From DASYTH01 sp035762905 (lineage in GTDB: Bacteria; Actinomycetota; Actinomycetes; Mycobacteriales; Pseudonocardiaceae), in assembly GCF_035762905.1 (NCBI RefSeq), contig NZ_DASUCC010000078.1:1-47682 (forward strand): a DNA stretch of 47,682 nt, written 5' to 3'. Below the pieces are notes generated by a model that saw nothing but the letters and a program-made list of their open reading frames with translations, was not told the origin of the DNA and did no database searches. Positions 24,415 to 36,182 of the stretch are shown here, piece by piece. The position numbers and the translations under genes were made by a program. How positions within the stretch are numbered: position 1 is the stretch's first letter; the number at the start of each line of letters is the position of its first letter.

Positions 24415-25251
24415 ATGCGAGTACTTACTGGGGTTGGACTGATTCTTCTGCTGGGGGTGGCGGCGTGCGGCGGGCCGCCACGCGACGGGTTGCCGATTGC
24501 CACGCCGGTGGCCGTGTCGAGTCCCGGGCTGGACCCCTGGTCGTCCTTCCCGGTCGACCAGGTTCCGCGGCCGCTCGTGCTGACCCTGCGGTCGCCCGTG
24601 CTGGACGGGTACACCAGCGGGGAAGCCAAGATGGCGGGCGAGGTCGGGAACTACGAGATGACCGGTCCGTTCCCGGACGCTCCGCCGACGGTCACCGCCC
24701 AGCTCCCGGACGGCCCGGTCGAGTTCCGGACCCTGCCTGCCGAGGGAGCGCTGGCCGCGATGCGCGAGACCGGGACGCCGTCGCCGGAGCCCACAACGCC
24801 GATCCGGATCCAGCGGGCGGAACTGGGCACCGCGCCCTTCCGCACCGACCGCGGTGAGCTGGTGCTGCCGGCGTGGCGGTTCCACTCGACCGACACGCTC
24901 AGCCCGATGGCCTGGCCGGCCCTGCCGGAGGAGGCGTTCTTCGCCCACGACAAGCCGTACCCGGTGCACGCGGGCCCGGCCCGGCTGGGCGCGGACGGCA
25001 CGCTCACCGTGACGCTGCCCGCGCCGTCACCGCCGTGTCCCGGCGAGGAACCCACCCGAACCGAGCCCCTGGCCACCGAGACGGACACCGCCGTGGAGGT
25101 CACCGTGCGGTTCCATCCACCGGCCTCGGGCGGCTTCTGCGAGCAGGTCGCGATGCTGAGGATGGCCGAGTACCGGTTCCGGCTGGCCAAGCCGCTTGGC
25201 AACCGGGTGCTGGTGGACGAGAAGGGGTCGCCGATCGCGGTCACGGGCTGA
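24415..25251 (+). CDS. Lipoprotein of unknown family, tandem copy 2
   Basis: The 278-residue paralog of the preceding gene has a lipobox LLGVAAC (C18) and the same blocks in the same order: SSFPVDQVPRPLVLT, GNYEMTGPFPDAPPTVTAQLPDGPVEFRTLPAEGAL, AELGTAPFRTDRGELVLPAWRFHS, PPCPGEE and GGFCEQVAML. The middle region around residues 120-135 differs most. The gene pair clearly arose by tandem duplication that included the promoter. Its 3' end overlaps the convergent amidohydrolase by 11 bp. Function unknown; both are predicted surface lipoproteins. Confidence 0.7.
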   Translation: MRVLTGVGLILLLGVAACGGPPRDGLPIATPVAVSSPGLDPWSSFPVDQVPRPLVLTLRSPVLDGYTSGEAKMAGEVGNYEMTGPFPDAPPTVTAQLPDGPVEFRTLPAEGALAAMRETGTPSPEPTTPIRIQRAELGTAPFRTDRGELVLPAWRFHSTDTLSPMAWPALPEEAFFAHDKPYPVHAGPARLGADGTLTVTLPAPSPPCPGEEPTRTEPLATETDTAVEVTVRFHPPASGGFCEQVAMLRMAEYRFRLAKPLGNRVLVDEKGSPIAVTG

Positions 25252-26506
25252 CCAGATGGTCGGCCGCCGCGCGAACGGCGTCCAGGACGGCCGGCAGGTG
25301 TGGGTGCACCAGCCGGCCGTCCCGCTTGACCACCCTTCCGGCCACCAGCACGGTGTCCACGTTGCCCGGGTGGGCGGCGGTGACCACGGCGGTGATCGGG
25401 TCGTGCGCGGCGACCATGTTCACCGTGTCGGTGCGCAGCAGCACCAGGTCGGCCGCCTTGCCCGGGCGCAGCGAGCCGGTCGTCTCGCCGAGGCCGAGCG
25501 CCCTGGCCCCGTCCAGGGTGGCCATCCGCAGCACGTCGGCGGCGGCCACCCGGGGCCGGCCGTTCGGGGCGCTGGTCAGCTGGGTCGCCCGCATCACCGA
25601 GAACATGTCGCCGGCCACGGTGGTGACCACGTCGGCGCCGAGCCCGGTGGTGATCCCGGCGGCGCGCAGCCGGTCGAGCACCGGGGGGCCGAGGCTCATC
25701 AGCTCCTCGGTCGACGGGGTGATCGACACCGCGGCGCCGGAGTCGGCGATCAGCGCCAGCTCCTCGTCGGGCAGCGAGTTGCCGTGCACGTACAGGGTGT
25801 TCGGGCGGAGCAGGCCGCGCCGACGCAGCTCGTGCACCGGCCGACTGGCCACCGGTCCGCTGGCCACGTGCACGACGATCGGCAGGTCCAGCTCGTCGGC
25901 CAGCCGCCAGTCCTGCTCGGCCAGCTCGATCGGCGCGAACGACGGCCCGACCGGGGCGAGCGCCATGGTGATCGGCCCGCCGTCGCCGGGGAAGTGCCGC
26001 TCCCGGATCCTGCGGGTGTTGTCCGGCTGCCGGCGGTCCGGTTCGAACACCGGGTAGCCGTGCCCGTAGACCGCGCGGATGCCGGACTCGCGCAGCGCGT
26101 CGAGCGTGGCCTCGCCGTGCTCCGGCGTGTACTGGATGTGGCTGAAGTCCTGCACGGTGGTGATCCCGGCGTCGAGGCACTCGAGGGCGCCGGCCAGCGT
26201 GGCGACCCGGAGGTCCTCGGGCCGGTAGCGGGGCCCGATCCGGGCGATCACCAGCCCGAGGTAGGCGCGCAGGTCCAGGCCGACGGTCAGGCCGCGCAGC
26301 GGGGTCTGCCACAGGTGCCGGTGGGTGTCGACGAAGCCGGGTAGCACGATCCGGTCGGTGGCGTCGAGCACCTCGGCGCCGTCGGCCGGCAGGTTCGGCC
26401 CGACCGCGGCGATCCGGCCGTTGTCGATCAGGACGTCGGCGCCGCGGTGCACGACCGGCTCCGGCTCGGTGTCGATGACGTCTCCGCCGCGGATGACCAT
26501 GCGCAT
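25241..26506 (-). CDS. Amidohydrolase (ATZ/TRZ / SAH-deaminase-like)
   Basis: The 421-residue metal-dependent hydrolase has the metal ligands H62-x-H64 (GFVDTHRHLW), H213 (PIVVHVAS), H241 (YVHGNSL) and D292 (GLGADVVTT), in the order expected of the ATZ/TRZ branch of the amidohydrolase superfamily. The C-terminal LRPGKAADLVLL..AGRVVKRDGRLV forms the small beta-domain. ATG at 26506 follows GGGAGG by 5 nt; an in-frame start at 26554 would cross the operator. It is divergent from a MarR regulator, its probable repressor. Likely substrates are a heterocyclic amine or amide; no specific one can be named. Confidence 0.87.
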   Translation of the reverse strand: MRMVIRGGDVIDTEPEPVVHRGADVLIDNGRIAAVGPNLPADGAEVLDATDRIVLPGFVDTHRHLWQTPLRGLTVGLDLRAYLGLVIARIGPRYRPEDLRVATLAGALECLDAGITTVQDFSHIQYTPEHGEATLDALRESGIRAVYGHGYPVFEPDRRQPDNTRRIRERHFPGDGGPITMALAPVGPSFAPIELAEQDWRLADELDLPIVVHVASGPVASRPVHELRRRGLLRPNTLYVHGNSLPDEELALIADSGAAVSITPSTEELMSLGPPVLDRLRAAGITTGLGADVVTTVAGDMFSVMRATQLTSAPNGRPRVAAADVLRMATLDGARALGLGETTGSLRPGKAADLVLLRTDTVNMVAAHDPITAVVTAAHPGNVDTVLVAGRVVKRDGRLVHPHLPAVLDAVRAAADHLVSP

Positions 26507-26524
26507 GAGGACCTCCCAGAAGAA

Positions 26525-26561
26525 AGCTTTTGTGAAAGCTATCAACTGTGTCAACTAGCAT
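26525..26561. promoter_or_regulatory. Palindrome and leaderless promoter between amidohydrolase and marR
   Basis: AGCTTT-TGTG-AAAGCT (26525-26540) is a perfect 6-bp inverted repeat in an AT-rich island unlike its surroundings. TCAACT is directly repeated at 26542-26547 and 26551-26556. TAGCAT (26556-26561) lies 6 nt before the marR ATG. The divergent layout suggests one MarR operator serving both genes. Confidence 0.55.
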
Positions 26562-26567
26562 GCGACG

Positions 26568-27086
26568 ATGCCCGCTGAGTCCGATCCGGTCGCGGCGCTG
26601 ATCGGCGCCTGGGAGACCGAACTGCCCGACGTCCTCGGGCCCAGTTCCGAGCTGAGCAAGCGGATCATGGTGCTGTCCGGTCTGCTGGCCGCGTCCACCA
26701 AGACCGAGCTGGCCGGGTTCGGCCTCACCGCAGCCGAGTTCGACGTGCTGGCCACCCTGCGCCGGTCCGGTGCGCCGTACCGGTTGAAGCCCAACGAGCT
26801 CAGCCGCTCGCTGCTGCTGTCCTCCGGCGGCACCAGCAACGTGATCAACCACCTGGTGGCCGAGGGTCTGGTGGAGCGGGAGCCCGACCCCGGGGACGGC
26901 CGCAGCACGCTGACCCGGCTCACCGCCCGGGGCATCGCCCTTGCCGAGGAGGTGGTGCGGGCGGTGGCGGCCGCGCACGAGGAGCTGTTCGGCACCGTCC
27001 CGCCCGAGGTGCTGCGTGCGGCCACCACCGCGCTGCGCGACCTGCAGGTCGCCCGTGTGAAGAAAAAAACAAGCATGAATGCTTGA
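26568..27086 (+). CDS. MarR-family transcriptional regulator
   Basis: The 172-residue MarR protein shows GLTAAEFDVLATLRRSGAPYRLKPNELSRSLLLSSGGTSNVINHLVAEGLVEREPDPGDGRSTLTRLTARG, with a recognition helix in SSGGTSNVINHLV and the DGRS wing. An ~35-residue N-terminal helix region precedes it. The last residues (KKKTSMNA) use runs of A and include a palindrome that probably belongs to the next operon's control region. ATG at 26568 is leaderless by position. Divergent from the amidohydrolase, its likely target; whether it also controls the operon behind it is unclear. Confidence 0.88.
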   Translation: MPAESDPVAALIGAWETELPDVLGPSSELSKRIMVLSGLLAASTKTELAGFGLTAAEFDVLATLRRSGAPYRLKPNELSRSLLLSSGGTSNVINHLVAEGLVEREPDPGDGRSTLTRLTARGIALAEEVVRAVAAAHEELFGTVPPEVLRAATTALRDLQVARVKKKTSMNA

Positions 27087-27112
27087 AATGCCGCCGCGGG
27101 TCGTGCCACCGT
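27070..27112 (+). promoter_or_regulatory. Palindromic operator and promoter of the acyl-CoA carboxylase operon
   Basis: CAAGCAT-GA-ATGCTTG (27070-27085), a 7-bp-arm palindrome, overlaps the marR stop. TTGAAA (27083-27088), an 18-nt gap and CACCGT (27107-27112) sit 6 nt before the ATG at 27119. The palindrome touches the -35, where a repressor would block polymerase. The TetR gene closing the operon (35559) is the best candidate; binding is inferred. Confidence 0.6.
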
Positions 27113-27118
27113 GTTCGC

Positions 27119-27919
27119 ATGGTGGACCTGACCGGACTGCTCGGTGATCTGCGTGCCGAGGGCGACGAGCTGGACGAGCTGGTGGCGCGGCTGCCGGAGA
27201 CCGAGTGGGCCCGGCCGACGCCGGCCGCCGGGTGGACGATCGCCCACCAGGTGGCGCACCTGGCCTGGACCGACGACCAGGCGCTGCTCGCGGCGACCGA
27301 CGGCGAGGCGTTCAAGCTGGCGACGATCGAGGCGCTGGCCGAGAACATGGAGCCGAACGAGTGGGTGAACCAGACCGCTGAAGAGGGTGCCCGGGTCCCG
27401 CCGGCCGAGCTGCTGGAGCGCTGGCGGTCCGGCCGGGCCAGGCTCGAGGCGGCGCTCGCCGCGGTGCCGGACGGCACCCGGCTGCCCTGGTACGGGCCGG
27501 ACATGACCGCCGCCTCGATGGCCACCGCCCGGTTGATGGAGACCTGGGCGCACGCCACCGACGTGTTCGACGCGGTCGGCATCCGGCGGGCGCCGACCGC
27601 GCGGCTGCGGCACGTGGCCCACATCGGCGTGCGCACCCGGAACTGGGCCTACGCGGCGCACAACCTGGACGCCCCGGCCGAGCCGTTCCGGATCGAGCTG
27701 GTCGCGCCGGACGGCGAGTCGTGGACGTGGGGACCGCAGGACGCCGCGCAGCGGATCACCGGCCCGGCGCTGGACTTCTGCCTGCTGGTCACCCAGCGGG
27801 TGCACCGGGACGACACCGCGCTGGTGGCCGTCGGACCGGACGCCGACACGTGGCTGGACATCGCGCAGGCGTTTGCCGGGTTGCCTGGGGACGGGCGTAA
27901 ACCCGGGGAACGGGTATGA
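27119..27919 (+). CDS. TIGR03084-like / DinB-fold maleylpyruvate isomerase-type protein
   Basis: The 266-residue protein has the mycothiol-dependent isomerase/DinB-like pattern: LTGLLGDLRAEGDELDELVARLPETEWARPTPAAGWTIAHQVAHLAWTDDQAL, with H of AHQVAHL as one metal ligand, and ATARLMETWAHATDVFDAVG with further His residues. This family (TIGR03084 in my recollection) is regularly encoded ahead of AtuA in actinobacterial clusters; its reaction is not established. ATG at 27119 is chosen for the leaderless promoter; the in-frame upstream start would lie in the operator region. The stop overlaps the atuA ATG (ATGA). Confidence 0.82.
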   Translation: MVDLTGLLGDLRAEGDELDELVARLPETEWARPTPAAGWTIAHQVAHLAWTDDQALLAATDGEAFKLATIEALAENMEPNEWVNQTAEEGARVPPAELLERWRSGRARLEAALAAVPDGTRLPWYGPDMTAASMATARLMETWAHATDVFDAVGIRRAPTARLRHVAHIGVRTRNWAYAAHNLDAPAEPFRIELVAPDGESWTWGPQDAAQRITGPALDFCLLVTQRVHRDDTALVAVGPDADTWLDIAQAFAGLPGDGRKPGERV

Positions 27920-29601
27920 CCTCCGTGCTGCGGATCGGCAACGCATCCGGGTTCTACGGCGACCGGCTCGCCGCGGTGTCCGAGATGCTCACCGGCGGCC
28001 CGCTCGACGTGCTGACCGGCGACTACCTGGCCGAGCTGACCATGCTGATCCTCGGCCGGGACCGGATGAAGGACCCGAACCGCGGCTACGCCAGGACGTT
28101 CCTGCGCCAGATGGAGGGGAACCTCGGTCTGGCCCTGGACCGGGGCGTGAAGATCGTGGCCAACGCCGGTGGGCTCAACCCGGCCGGGCTGGCCGCGGCA
28201 CTGGGCGAGCTGGCCGACCGGCTCGGGCTGCATCCGGCGATCGCCCACGTCGAGGGGGACGACCTGAGCACCCGGGCCGCCGAGTTCGGCTTCACCGGGG
28301 CGCTCACCGCCAACGCCTACCTGGGCGCCTGGGGCATCGCCGAGTGCCTGACCGCCGGCGCGGACATCGTGGTCACCGGCCGGGTCACCGACGCGGCCCT
28401 GGTCGTCGGGCCGGCCGCGGCGCACTTCGGCTGGGCCCGGGACGACTACGACGCGCTGGCCGGAGCCGTGGTCGCCGGGCACGTGATCGAGTGCGGCGCC
28501 CAGGCCACCGGCGGGAACTACGCGTTCTTCACCGAGCTGGCCGACCTCGCCGCACCCGGCTTCCCGATCGCCGAGCTCCACGCCGACGGCTCGTCGGTGA
28601 TCACCAAGCACCCCGGCACCGGCGGCGCGGTGACCCGGGAAACCGTGACCGCCCAACTGCTCTACGAGATCGGCGGACCGGCCTACCTCGGCCCGGACGT
28701 GACCGCCCGGTTCGACACGATCACGCTGTCCGACGACGGCCCGGACCGGGTGCGGATCTCCGGCGTGCGCGGCGCCCCGCCGCCGGCCACCCTCAAGGTC
28801 TGCCTGAACACCCTGGACGGGTTCCGCAACAGCACCACGTTCGTCCTGTGTGGACTCGACATCGAGCGCAAGGCGGCGCTGGCCCGCCACCAGGTCGAGC
28901 GGGCGGTCGGTGCCGAGGGCGTCACCTGGACGCTGGCCCGCACCGACCACCCGGACGCGGACACCGAGGAGACCGCGAGCGCGCTGCTGCACGCCACGAT
29001 CAAGACGCCGGATGCCCAGCGGGCCAAGGCGTTCTCCCGCACCTGCGTCGAGCTCGCGCTGGCCTCGTATCCCGGGTTCACGCTGACCGCGCCGCCGGCC
29101 GACGGCACCCCGGTCGGCGTGTACCGGCCGGAGTTCGTGCCACAGGCCGCCGTCGAGCACGTCGCCGTGCTGCCCGGCGGCGAGCGCCGGCCGGTCGCCG
29201 CGCCGACCGAGTTCGCCGAGCCGACCTGGGCGATCGAATGGGCGGCCGGGGCGGAGGTTCCGGGCGGGCCGACCCGGCGGATGCCGCTGGGTGCGGTGGC
29301 CGGGGCACGGTCCGGCGACAAGGGCGGCGACGCCAACCTCGGCGTGTGGGTGCGGGACGAGGCCGCCTACGCGTGGCTCGCGCACGAGCTGACCATCGAA
29401 CGGCTGCGCCAACTCCTGCCGGAGGCCAAGGATCTGGAGATCGAACGGCACCCGCTGCCCAACCTGTGCGCGCTGAACTTCGTGCTGCACGGCCTGCTCG
29501 GCCAGGGCGTCGCCGCGTCCACCCGGTTCGACCCGCAGGCCAAGGCGCTCGGCGAGTGGCTGCGCTCGCGGACGGTCGAGGTCCCGGAGGTGTTGCTGTG
29601 A
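27916..29601 (+). CDS. atuA: Acyclic terpene utilization AtuA-family protein
   Basis: The 561-residue protein carries the AtuA/DUF1446 domain (~1-430): RIGNASGFYGDR, TGDYLAELTMLIL, KIVANAGGLNPAGL and TGRVTDAALVVGPAAAHFGW, the last typical of the family. The C-terminal AtuA-like domain starts near 455 (LGAVAGARSGDKGGDANLGVWV) and is often a separate gene in other bacteria; here both are fused. AtuA accompanies geranyl-CoA carboxylase in Pseudomonas citronellol breakdown but its reaction is undefined. Position directly before a dehydrogenase and a biotin-dependent carboxylase fits that. ATG overlaps the previous stop. A 95-bp insertion starts at its 3' end. Confidence 0.88.
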   Translation: MTSVLRIGNASGFYGDRLAAVSEMLTGGPLDVLTGDYLAELTMLILGRDRMKDPNRGYARTFLRQMEGNLGLALDRGVKIVANAGGLNPAGLAAALGELADRLGLHPAIAHVEGDDLSTRAAEFGFTGALTANAYLGAWGIAECLTAGADIVVTGRVTDAALVVGPAAAHFGWARDDYDALAGAVVAGHVIECGAQATGGNYAFFTELADLAAPGFPIAELHADGSSVITKHPGTGGAVTRETVTAQLLYEIGGPAYLGPDVTARFDTITLSDDGPDRVRISGVRGAPPPATLKVCLNTLDGFRNSTTFVLCGLDIERKAALARHQVERAVGAEGVTWTLARTDHPDADTEETASALLHATIKTPDAQRAKAFSRTCVELALASYPGFTLTAPPADGTPVGVYRPEFVPQAAVEHVAVLPGGERRPVAAPTEFAEPTWAIEWAAGAEVPGGPTRRMPLGAVAGARSGDKGGDANLGVWVRDEAAYAWLAHELTIERLRQLLPEAKDLEIERHPLPNLCALNFVLHGLLGQGVAASTRFDPQAKALGEWLRSRTVEVPEVLL

Positions 29602-29692
29602 GTGAGCTTGCGAGCGAACCATCGAGCACTGCCCCGCCGCCGAGCTTGCGAGGCGGCGGGGTTCGGCGGCTCCGAGCTTGCGAGGTGCCGCT

Positions 29693-29696
<4 letters not shown>
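29587..29696 (+). repeat. 95-bp repeat-bearing insertion with near-identical ends
   Basis: GAGGTGTTGCTGTGA (29587-29601) recurs as GAGGTGCCGCTGTGA (29682-29696), 13 of 15 matching. Between them GAGCTTGCGAG occurs three times (29604-29614, 29642-29652, 29674-29684). A 10-bp stem pairs 29632-29641 (CCCCGCCGCC) with 29652-29661, with the middle repeat in its loop. The insert breaks what elsewhere in this operon is a 1-4-nt overlap and duplicates the ribosome-binding site and start region of the next gene. Confidence 0.65.
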
Positions 29697-32432
<2,736 letters not shown>

Positions 32433-32433
<1 letters not shown>

Positions 32434-34403
32434 TGACCGTGATCACGAACGTACTGGTGGCCAACCGCGGCGAGATCGCCCGCCGGGTGTTCCGCACCTG
32501 CGCCGACGCCGGCATCGGCACCGTCGCGGTGTACTCCGACGCCGATGCCGGCGCACCGCACGTGGCCGAGGCGGACGCCGCGGTGCGGCTGCCCGGCAAC
32601 GCGCCGGCCGAGACCTACCTGCGCGCCGACGCGCTGATCGGCGCCGCGAAGCGGGCCGGCGCGGACGCGGTGCATCCCGGATACGGCTTCCTGTCCGAGA
32701 ACGCCGCGTTCGCCCGGGCGGTGACCGAGGCCGGGCTGACCTGGATCGGCCCGCCGGCCGAGGCGATCGCGGCGATGGGATCCAAGATCGAGTCCAAGCG
32801 GCTGATGGCCGACGCCGGGGTTCCGGTGCTGTCCGAGCTGGACCCGGACGCGGTGACCGAGGCCGATCTTCCGTTGCTGGTCAAGGCATCCGCCGGTGGC
32901 GGGGGTCGGGGCATGCGGGTGGTGCGGGCGCTGGCCGAGTTGGCCGGCGCGCTCGAGGCGGCCCGGTCCGAGGCCGGCTCGGCGTTCGGCGACCCCACCG
33001 TGTTCTGCGAGCCGTACCTGGCCACCGGCCGGCACATCGAGGTGCAGATCCTGGCCGACGCGCACGGCACGGTGTGGGCGGTGGGGGAGCGCGAGTGCTC
33101 GATCCAGCGCCGGCACCAGAAGGTAGTCGAGGAGACGCCGTCTCCGTTGGTGCAGCGGGTTTCCGGGATGCGCGAGCGGCTGTTCGACGCGGCCAGGGCC
33201 GCGGCGCGGGCGATCGGCTACGTCGGGGCCGGCACCGTGGAGTTCCTCGCCGACGAGTCCGGCCGGTTCTTCTTCCTGGAGATGAACACCCGGCTGCAGG
33301 TCGAGCACCCGGTGACCGAGTGCGTGACCGGGCTGGACCTGGTCGCCCTGCAGCTCGCCGTGGCCGGCGGCGCGGCGCTGCCGGCCGAGCCGCCGGCACC
33401 GTCCGGGCACGCCATCGAGGTTCGGCTCTACGCCGAGGATCCCGCCGCCGACTGGCGGCCGCAGAGCGGGCCACTGCACCGGTTCGAGGTGCCCGGGGTG
33501 ACCGCCGAGCTGCGCAACCCGGCCGGCCCGGGCATCCGGCTGGACTCCGGCGTGCGCACCGGGTCGGTGGTGAGCGTGCACTACGACCCGATGCTGGCCA
33601 AGGTGATCGCCTGGGCGCCGAGCCGGGACGCCGCCGCGCGGGCGCTGGCCGGCGCCCTGACCCGGTCCCGGATCCACGGCCTGGCAACGAACCGGGACCT
33701 GCTGGTGCGGGTGCTGCGGCATCCGGCGTTCCTCGCCGGCGACACCGACACCGCGTTCTTCGACCGGCACGGGCTGGCCGGGCTGGCCGAACCGTTGGCG
33801 GACAAGGAGTCCACCGCGGTCTCGGTGGTCGCCGCGGCGCTCGCCGACGCGGCCGCCAACCGGGCGGCGGCCACCGTGCTCGGCCGGATCCCGAGCGGCT
33901 GGCGCAACGTCGGCGCCGCGCCGCAGGTGAAGCGGTACCGGTGCGGGCCGGACGAGGTCGAGGTGCGCTACCGGCACACCCGGTCCGGCGTCACGGTTGC
34001 CGGGCACGAGGGTCTCCGCGTGCTCGAGGCGACTCCGGAGCGGGTGGTGCTGCTCCTCGGCGGTGTGCGCCGGACCTTCGACGTGGCACGGTATCCGGGT
34101 CAGGTCTGGGTGGACTCGCCGCTCGGGTCGGTGCCGCTGTCCCCGGTGGACCGGTTCCCGGACCCGGCGTCCCAGGTGGCCGCCGGATCGCTGCTCGCGC
34201 CGATGCCGGGCACCGTGGTGCGGGTCGCGGTGTCGTTGGGGGACAAGGTGACCGAGGGTCAGCCGCTGCTGTGGCTGGAGGCGATGAAGATGGAACACCG
34301 GATCGCCGCGCCGTCCGACGGCGTGGTGGCCGAGCTCGCGGTGGCCGCGGGCGATCAGGTCGAGGTGGGTCGCGTGCTTGCCGTAGTGGAGGAGTTGTCA
34401 TGA
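32433..34403 (+). CDS. Acyl-CoA carboxylase biotin carboxylase/carrier (alpha) subunit
   Basis: The 656-residue protein contains, in order, the biotin carboxylase N-domain (VLVANRGEIARRVFRTC), the ATP-grasp (LLVKASAGGGGRGMRVV, ECSIQRRHQKVVEETPSP, FFFLEMNTRLQVEHPVTE), the C-domain, and the biotin carrier with the lysine K619 in LEAMKMEH. It is the ATP-dependent carboxylating half of the neighbouring beta subunit's enzyme. ATG at 32433 shares its A with the preceding TGA stop; its own stop overlaps the next ATG. Length is typical for MCC-alpha-like subunits. Confidence 0.95.
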
Positions 34404-35557
34404 GCTTTGTCGAGACCGAGGAACGCCAGGCGCTGCGCGCGGCCGTGGCGGAGGTGGCCCGCCGGTACGGGCCGGAGTACATGTCCCGCAAGGCCCGCAC
34501 CGGTGGCAAGACCACCGAGCTGTGGGACGAGTTCGGCAAGCTCGGCTACCTCGGCGTGAACGTGCCGGAGGAGTACGGCGGCGGAGGCGGCGGGATCGGC
34601 GACCTGGCCGCGGTGATGGAGGAACTGGCCGCGACCGGCTGCGGGCTGCTGCTGATGGTGGTCTCGCCGGCGATCTGCGCCACGATCATCGCCCGGTTCG
34701 GCACCGACGAGCAGAAGGCCCACTGGCTGCCCCGGTTCGCCGACGGGTCGGTGCGGATGGCGTTCGCGATCACCGAGCCGGACGCCGGGTCCAACGCGCA
34801 CAAGCTGACCACCACCGGCCGGCGGGACGGCGACTCGTGGGTCCTCAGTGGACGGAAGGTGTTCATCTCCGGCGTCGACGAGGCGGACGCGGTGCTGGTG
34901 GTCGGGCGCACCGAGGACGCGAAGACCGGCAAGCTCAAGCCGGCGCTGTGGATCGTGCCGACCAACACGCCCGGGTTCGAGTTCACCCCGATCGAGATGG
35001 ACATCATCTCGCCGGACAAGCAGTTCATGCTGTTCCTCGACGACGTCCGGCTGCCGGCCGACGCGCTGGTCGGGTCGGAGGACGCCGCGCTGCTGCAGTT
35101 GTTCGCCGGCCTGAACCCGGAACGGATCATGGCTGCCGCGTTTGCCATCGGGCTCGGCCGGTACGCGCTGGACAAGGCGGTCGGCTACGCCAACTCCCGG
35201 CAGGTGTGGAAAACCCCGATCGGTGCGCACCAGGCCGTCCAGCATCCCCTTGCCATCGCCAAGATCGAGCTGGAGCTGGCCAAGGTGATGATGCAGAAGG
35301 CGGCCTGGCTCTACGACGGCGGCAACGACCTGGCCGCGGGCGAGTCGGCGAACATGGCCAAGTACGCCGCGGCCGAGGCCTGCGTCAAGGCGGTGGACGC
35401 GGCGGTGCAGACCCACGGCGGCAACGGACTGACCGCCGAGTACGGCCTCGCCGGGCTGATCGCCTCCTCGCGGGCCAACCGGATCGCGCCGGTGAGCCGG
35501 GAGATGATCCTCAACTTCGTCGCCCAGCACTCGCTCGGCCTGCCCAAGTCATATTGA
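34400..35557 (+). CDS. Acyl-CoA dehydrogenase (second copy in operon)
   Basis: The 385-residue acyl-CoA dehydrogenase contains EEYGGGGGGIGDLAAVMEELAATGCG, MAFAITEPDAGSNAHKLTTTGRRDG, KVFISGVDEADAVLVVGRT, and a C-terminal QTHGGNGLTAEYGLAGLIASSRANRIAPVSREMI, so it is not a simple duplicate of the first dehydrogenase (their FAD motifs and C-termini differ). Two dehydrogenases with one carboxylase imply two oxidation steps or two substrates. ATG overlaps the alpha subunit stop; only one base separates it from the TetR gene. Confidence 0.92.
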   Translation: MSFVETEERQALRAAVAEVARRYGPEYMSRKARTGGKTTELWDEFGKLGYLGVNVPEEYGGGGGGIGDLAAVMEELAATGCGLLLMVVSPAICATIIARFGTDEQKAHWLPRFADGSVRMAFAITEPDAGSNAHKLTTTGRRDGDSWVLSGRKVFISGVDEADAVLVVGRTEDAKTGKLKPALWIVPTNTPGFEFTPIEMDIISPDKQFMLFLDDVRLPADALVGSEDAALLQLFAGLNPERIMAAAFAIGLGRYALDKAVGYANSRQVWKTPIGAHQAVQHPLAIAKIELELAKVMMQKAAWLYDGGNDLAAGESANMAKYAAAEACVKAVDAAVQTHGGNGLTAEYGLAGLIASSRANRIAPVSREMILNFVAQHSLGLPKSY

Positions 35558-35558
35558 T

Positions 35559-36182
35559 ATGAGTCCTGTCGTAGACAACGGAGCACTCCGGCAGCCGCAA
35601 CAGGATCGCAGCCGCGCGACCCGCAAGCGGCTGCTGGAGGCCGCCATCGAATGCCTGGCCGAGCTGGGCTGGGCGGGCAGCACCGTGTCCGTGGTGGCCG
35701 AGCGGGCCGGCGTCTCCCGGGGCGCCGCCCAGCACCACTTCCCCACCCGGGAGGACCTGGTCACCGCCGCGGTGGAGTACGTCGCCGAGGAACGCACCGC
35801 GCGCCTTCGCGACCACCTCGCCGGGCTGCCAGAAGGTCCCGGCCGGGTCCAGGCCGTGATCGACCTGATCGACCGGATGTACACCGGCCACCTGTTCCGC
35901 GCCGCCCTGCAACTCTGGCTCGCCGCCACCTCGGACGAACAACTGCGCGCCCGGGTGGTGCCGCTCGAGGCCCGGGTCGGCCGGGAGACGCACCGGGTGG
36001 CACTGGAACTCCTCGGTGTTGAGGAGTCCACCCCCGGCGTCCGCGAGATCGTCCAGGCGACCCTGGACATGGCCCGCGGCCTCGGCCTGGCCAACCTGCT
36101 CACCGACGACAGCAAACGCCGCCGCCGGATCCTGAAGGAATGGGCGCGGGTGCTGGACGGTGCGCTTACCGGCGCCGGCTGA
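35559..36182 (+). CDS. TetR-family transcriptional regulator of the operon
   Basis: The 207-residue TetR protein has the N-terminal helix-turn-helix RATRKRLLEAAIECLAELGWAGSTVSVVAERAGVSRGAAQHHFPTREDLVTAAVEYVAEER and a C-terminal helical ligand domain that would sense an acyl-CoA or related ligand. It is co-transcribed with the catabolic genes, consistent with feedback control through the palindrome at 27070-27085. CATAT-TG-ATATG (35550-35561) surrounds its ATG and could be a second site or simply chance. Its 3' end overlaps the convergent response regulator by 17 bp. Confidence 0.9.
   Translation: MSPVVDNGALRQPQQDRSRATRKRLLEAAIECLAELGWAGSTVSVVAERAGVSRGAAQHHFPTREDLVTAAVEYVAEERTARLRDHLAGLPEGPGRVQAVIDLIDRMYTGHLFRAALQLWLAATSDEQLRARVVPLEARVGRETHRVALELLGVEESTPGVREIVQATLDMARGLGLANLLTDDSKRRRRILKEWARVLDGALTGAG

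Noticed and set aside
24651..26978. 775-codon minus-strand frame covering lipoprotein 2 and the amidohydrolase
   Set aside because: Wrong frame: only Arg/Ala/Gly-rich shadow sequence, while the amidohydrolase in the neighbouring frame has all its metal ligands.
35550..35561. CATAT-TG-ATATG palindrome at the TetR start codon
   Set aside because: Only 5-bp arms, includes the start codon, and does not match the palindrome at 27070; not strong enough to call an operator.
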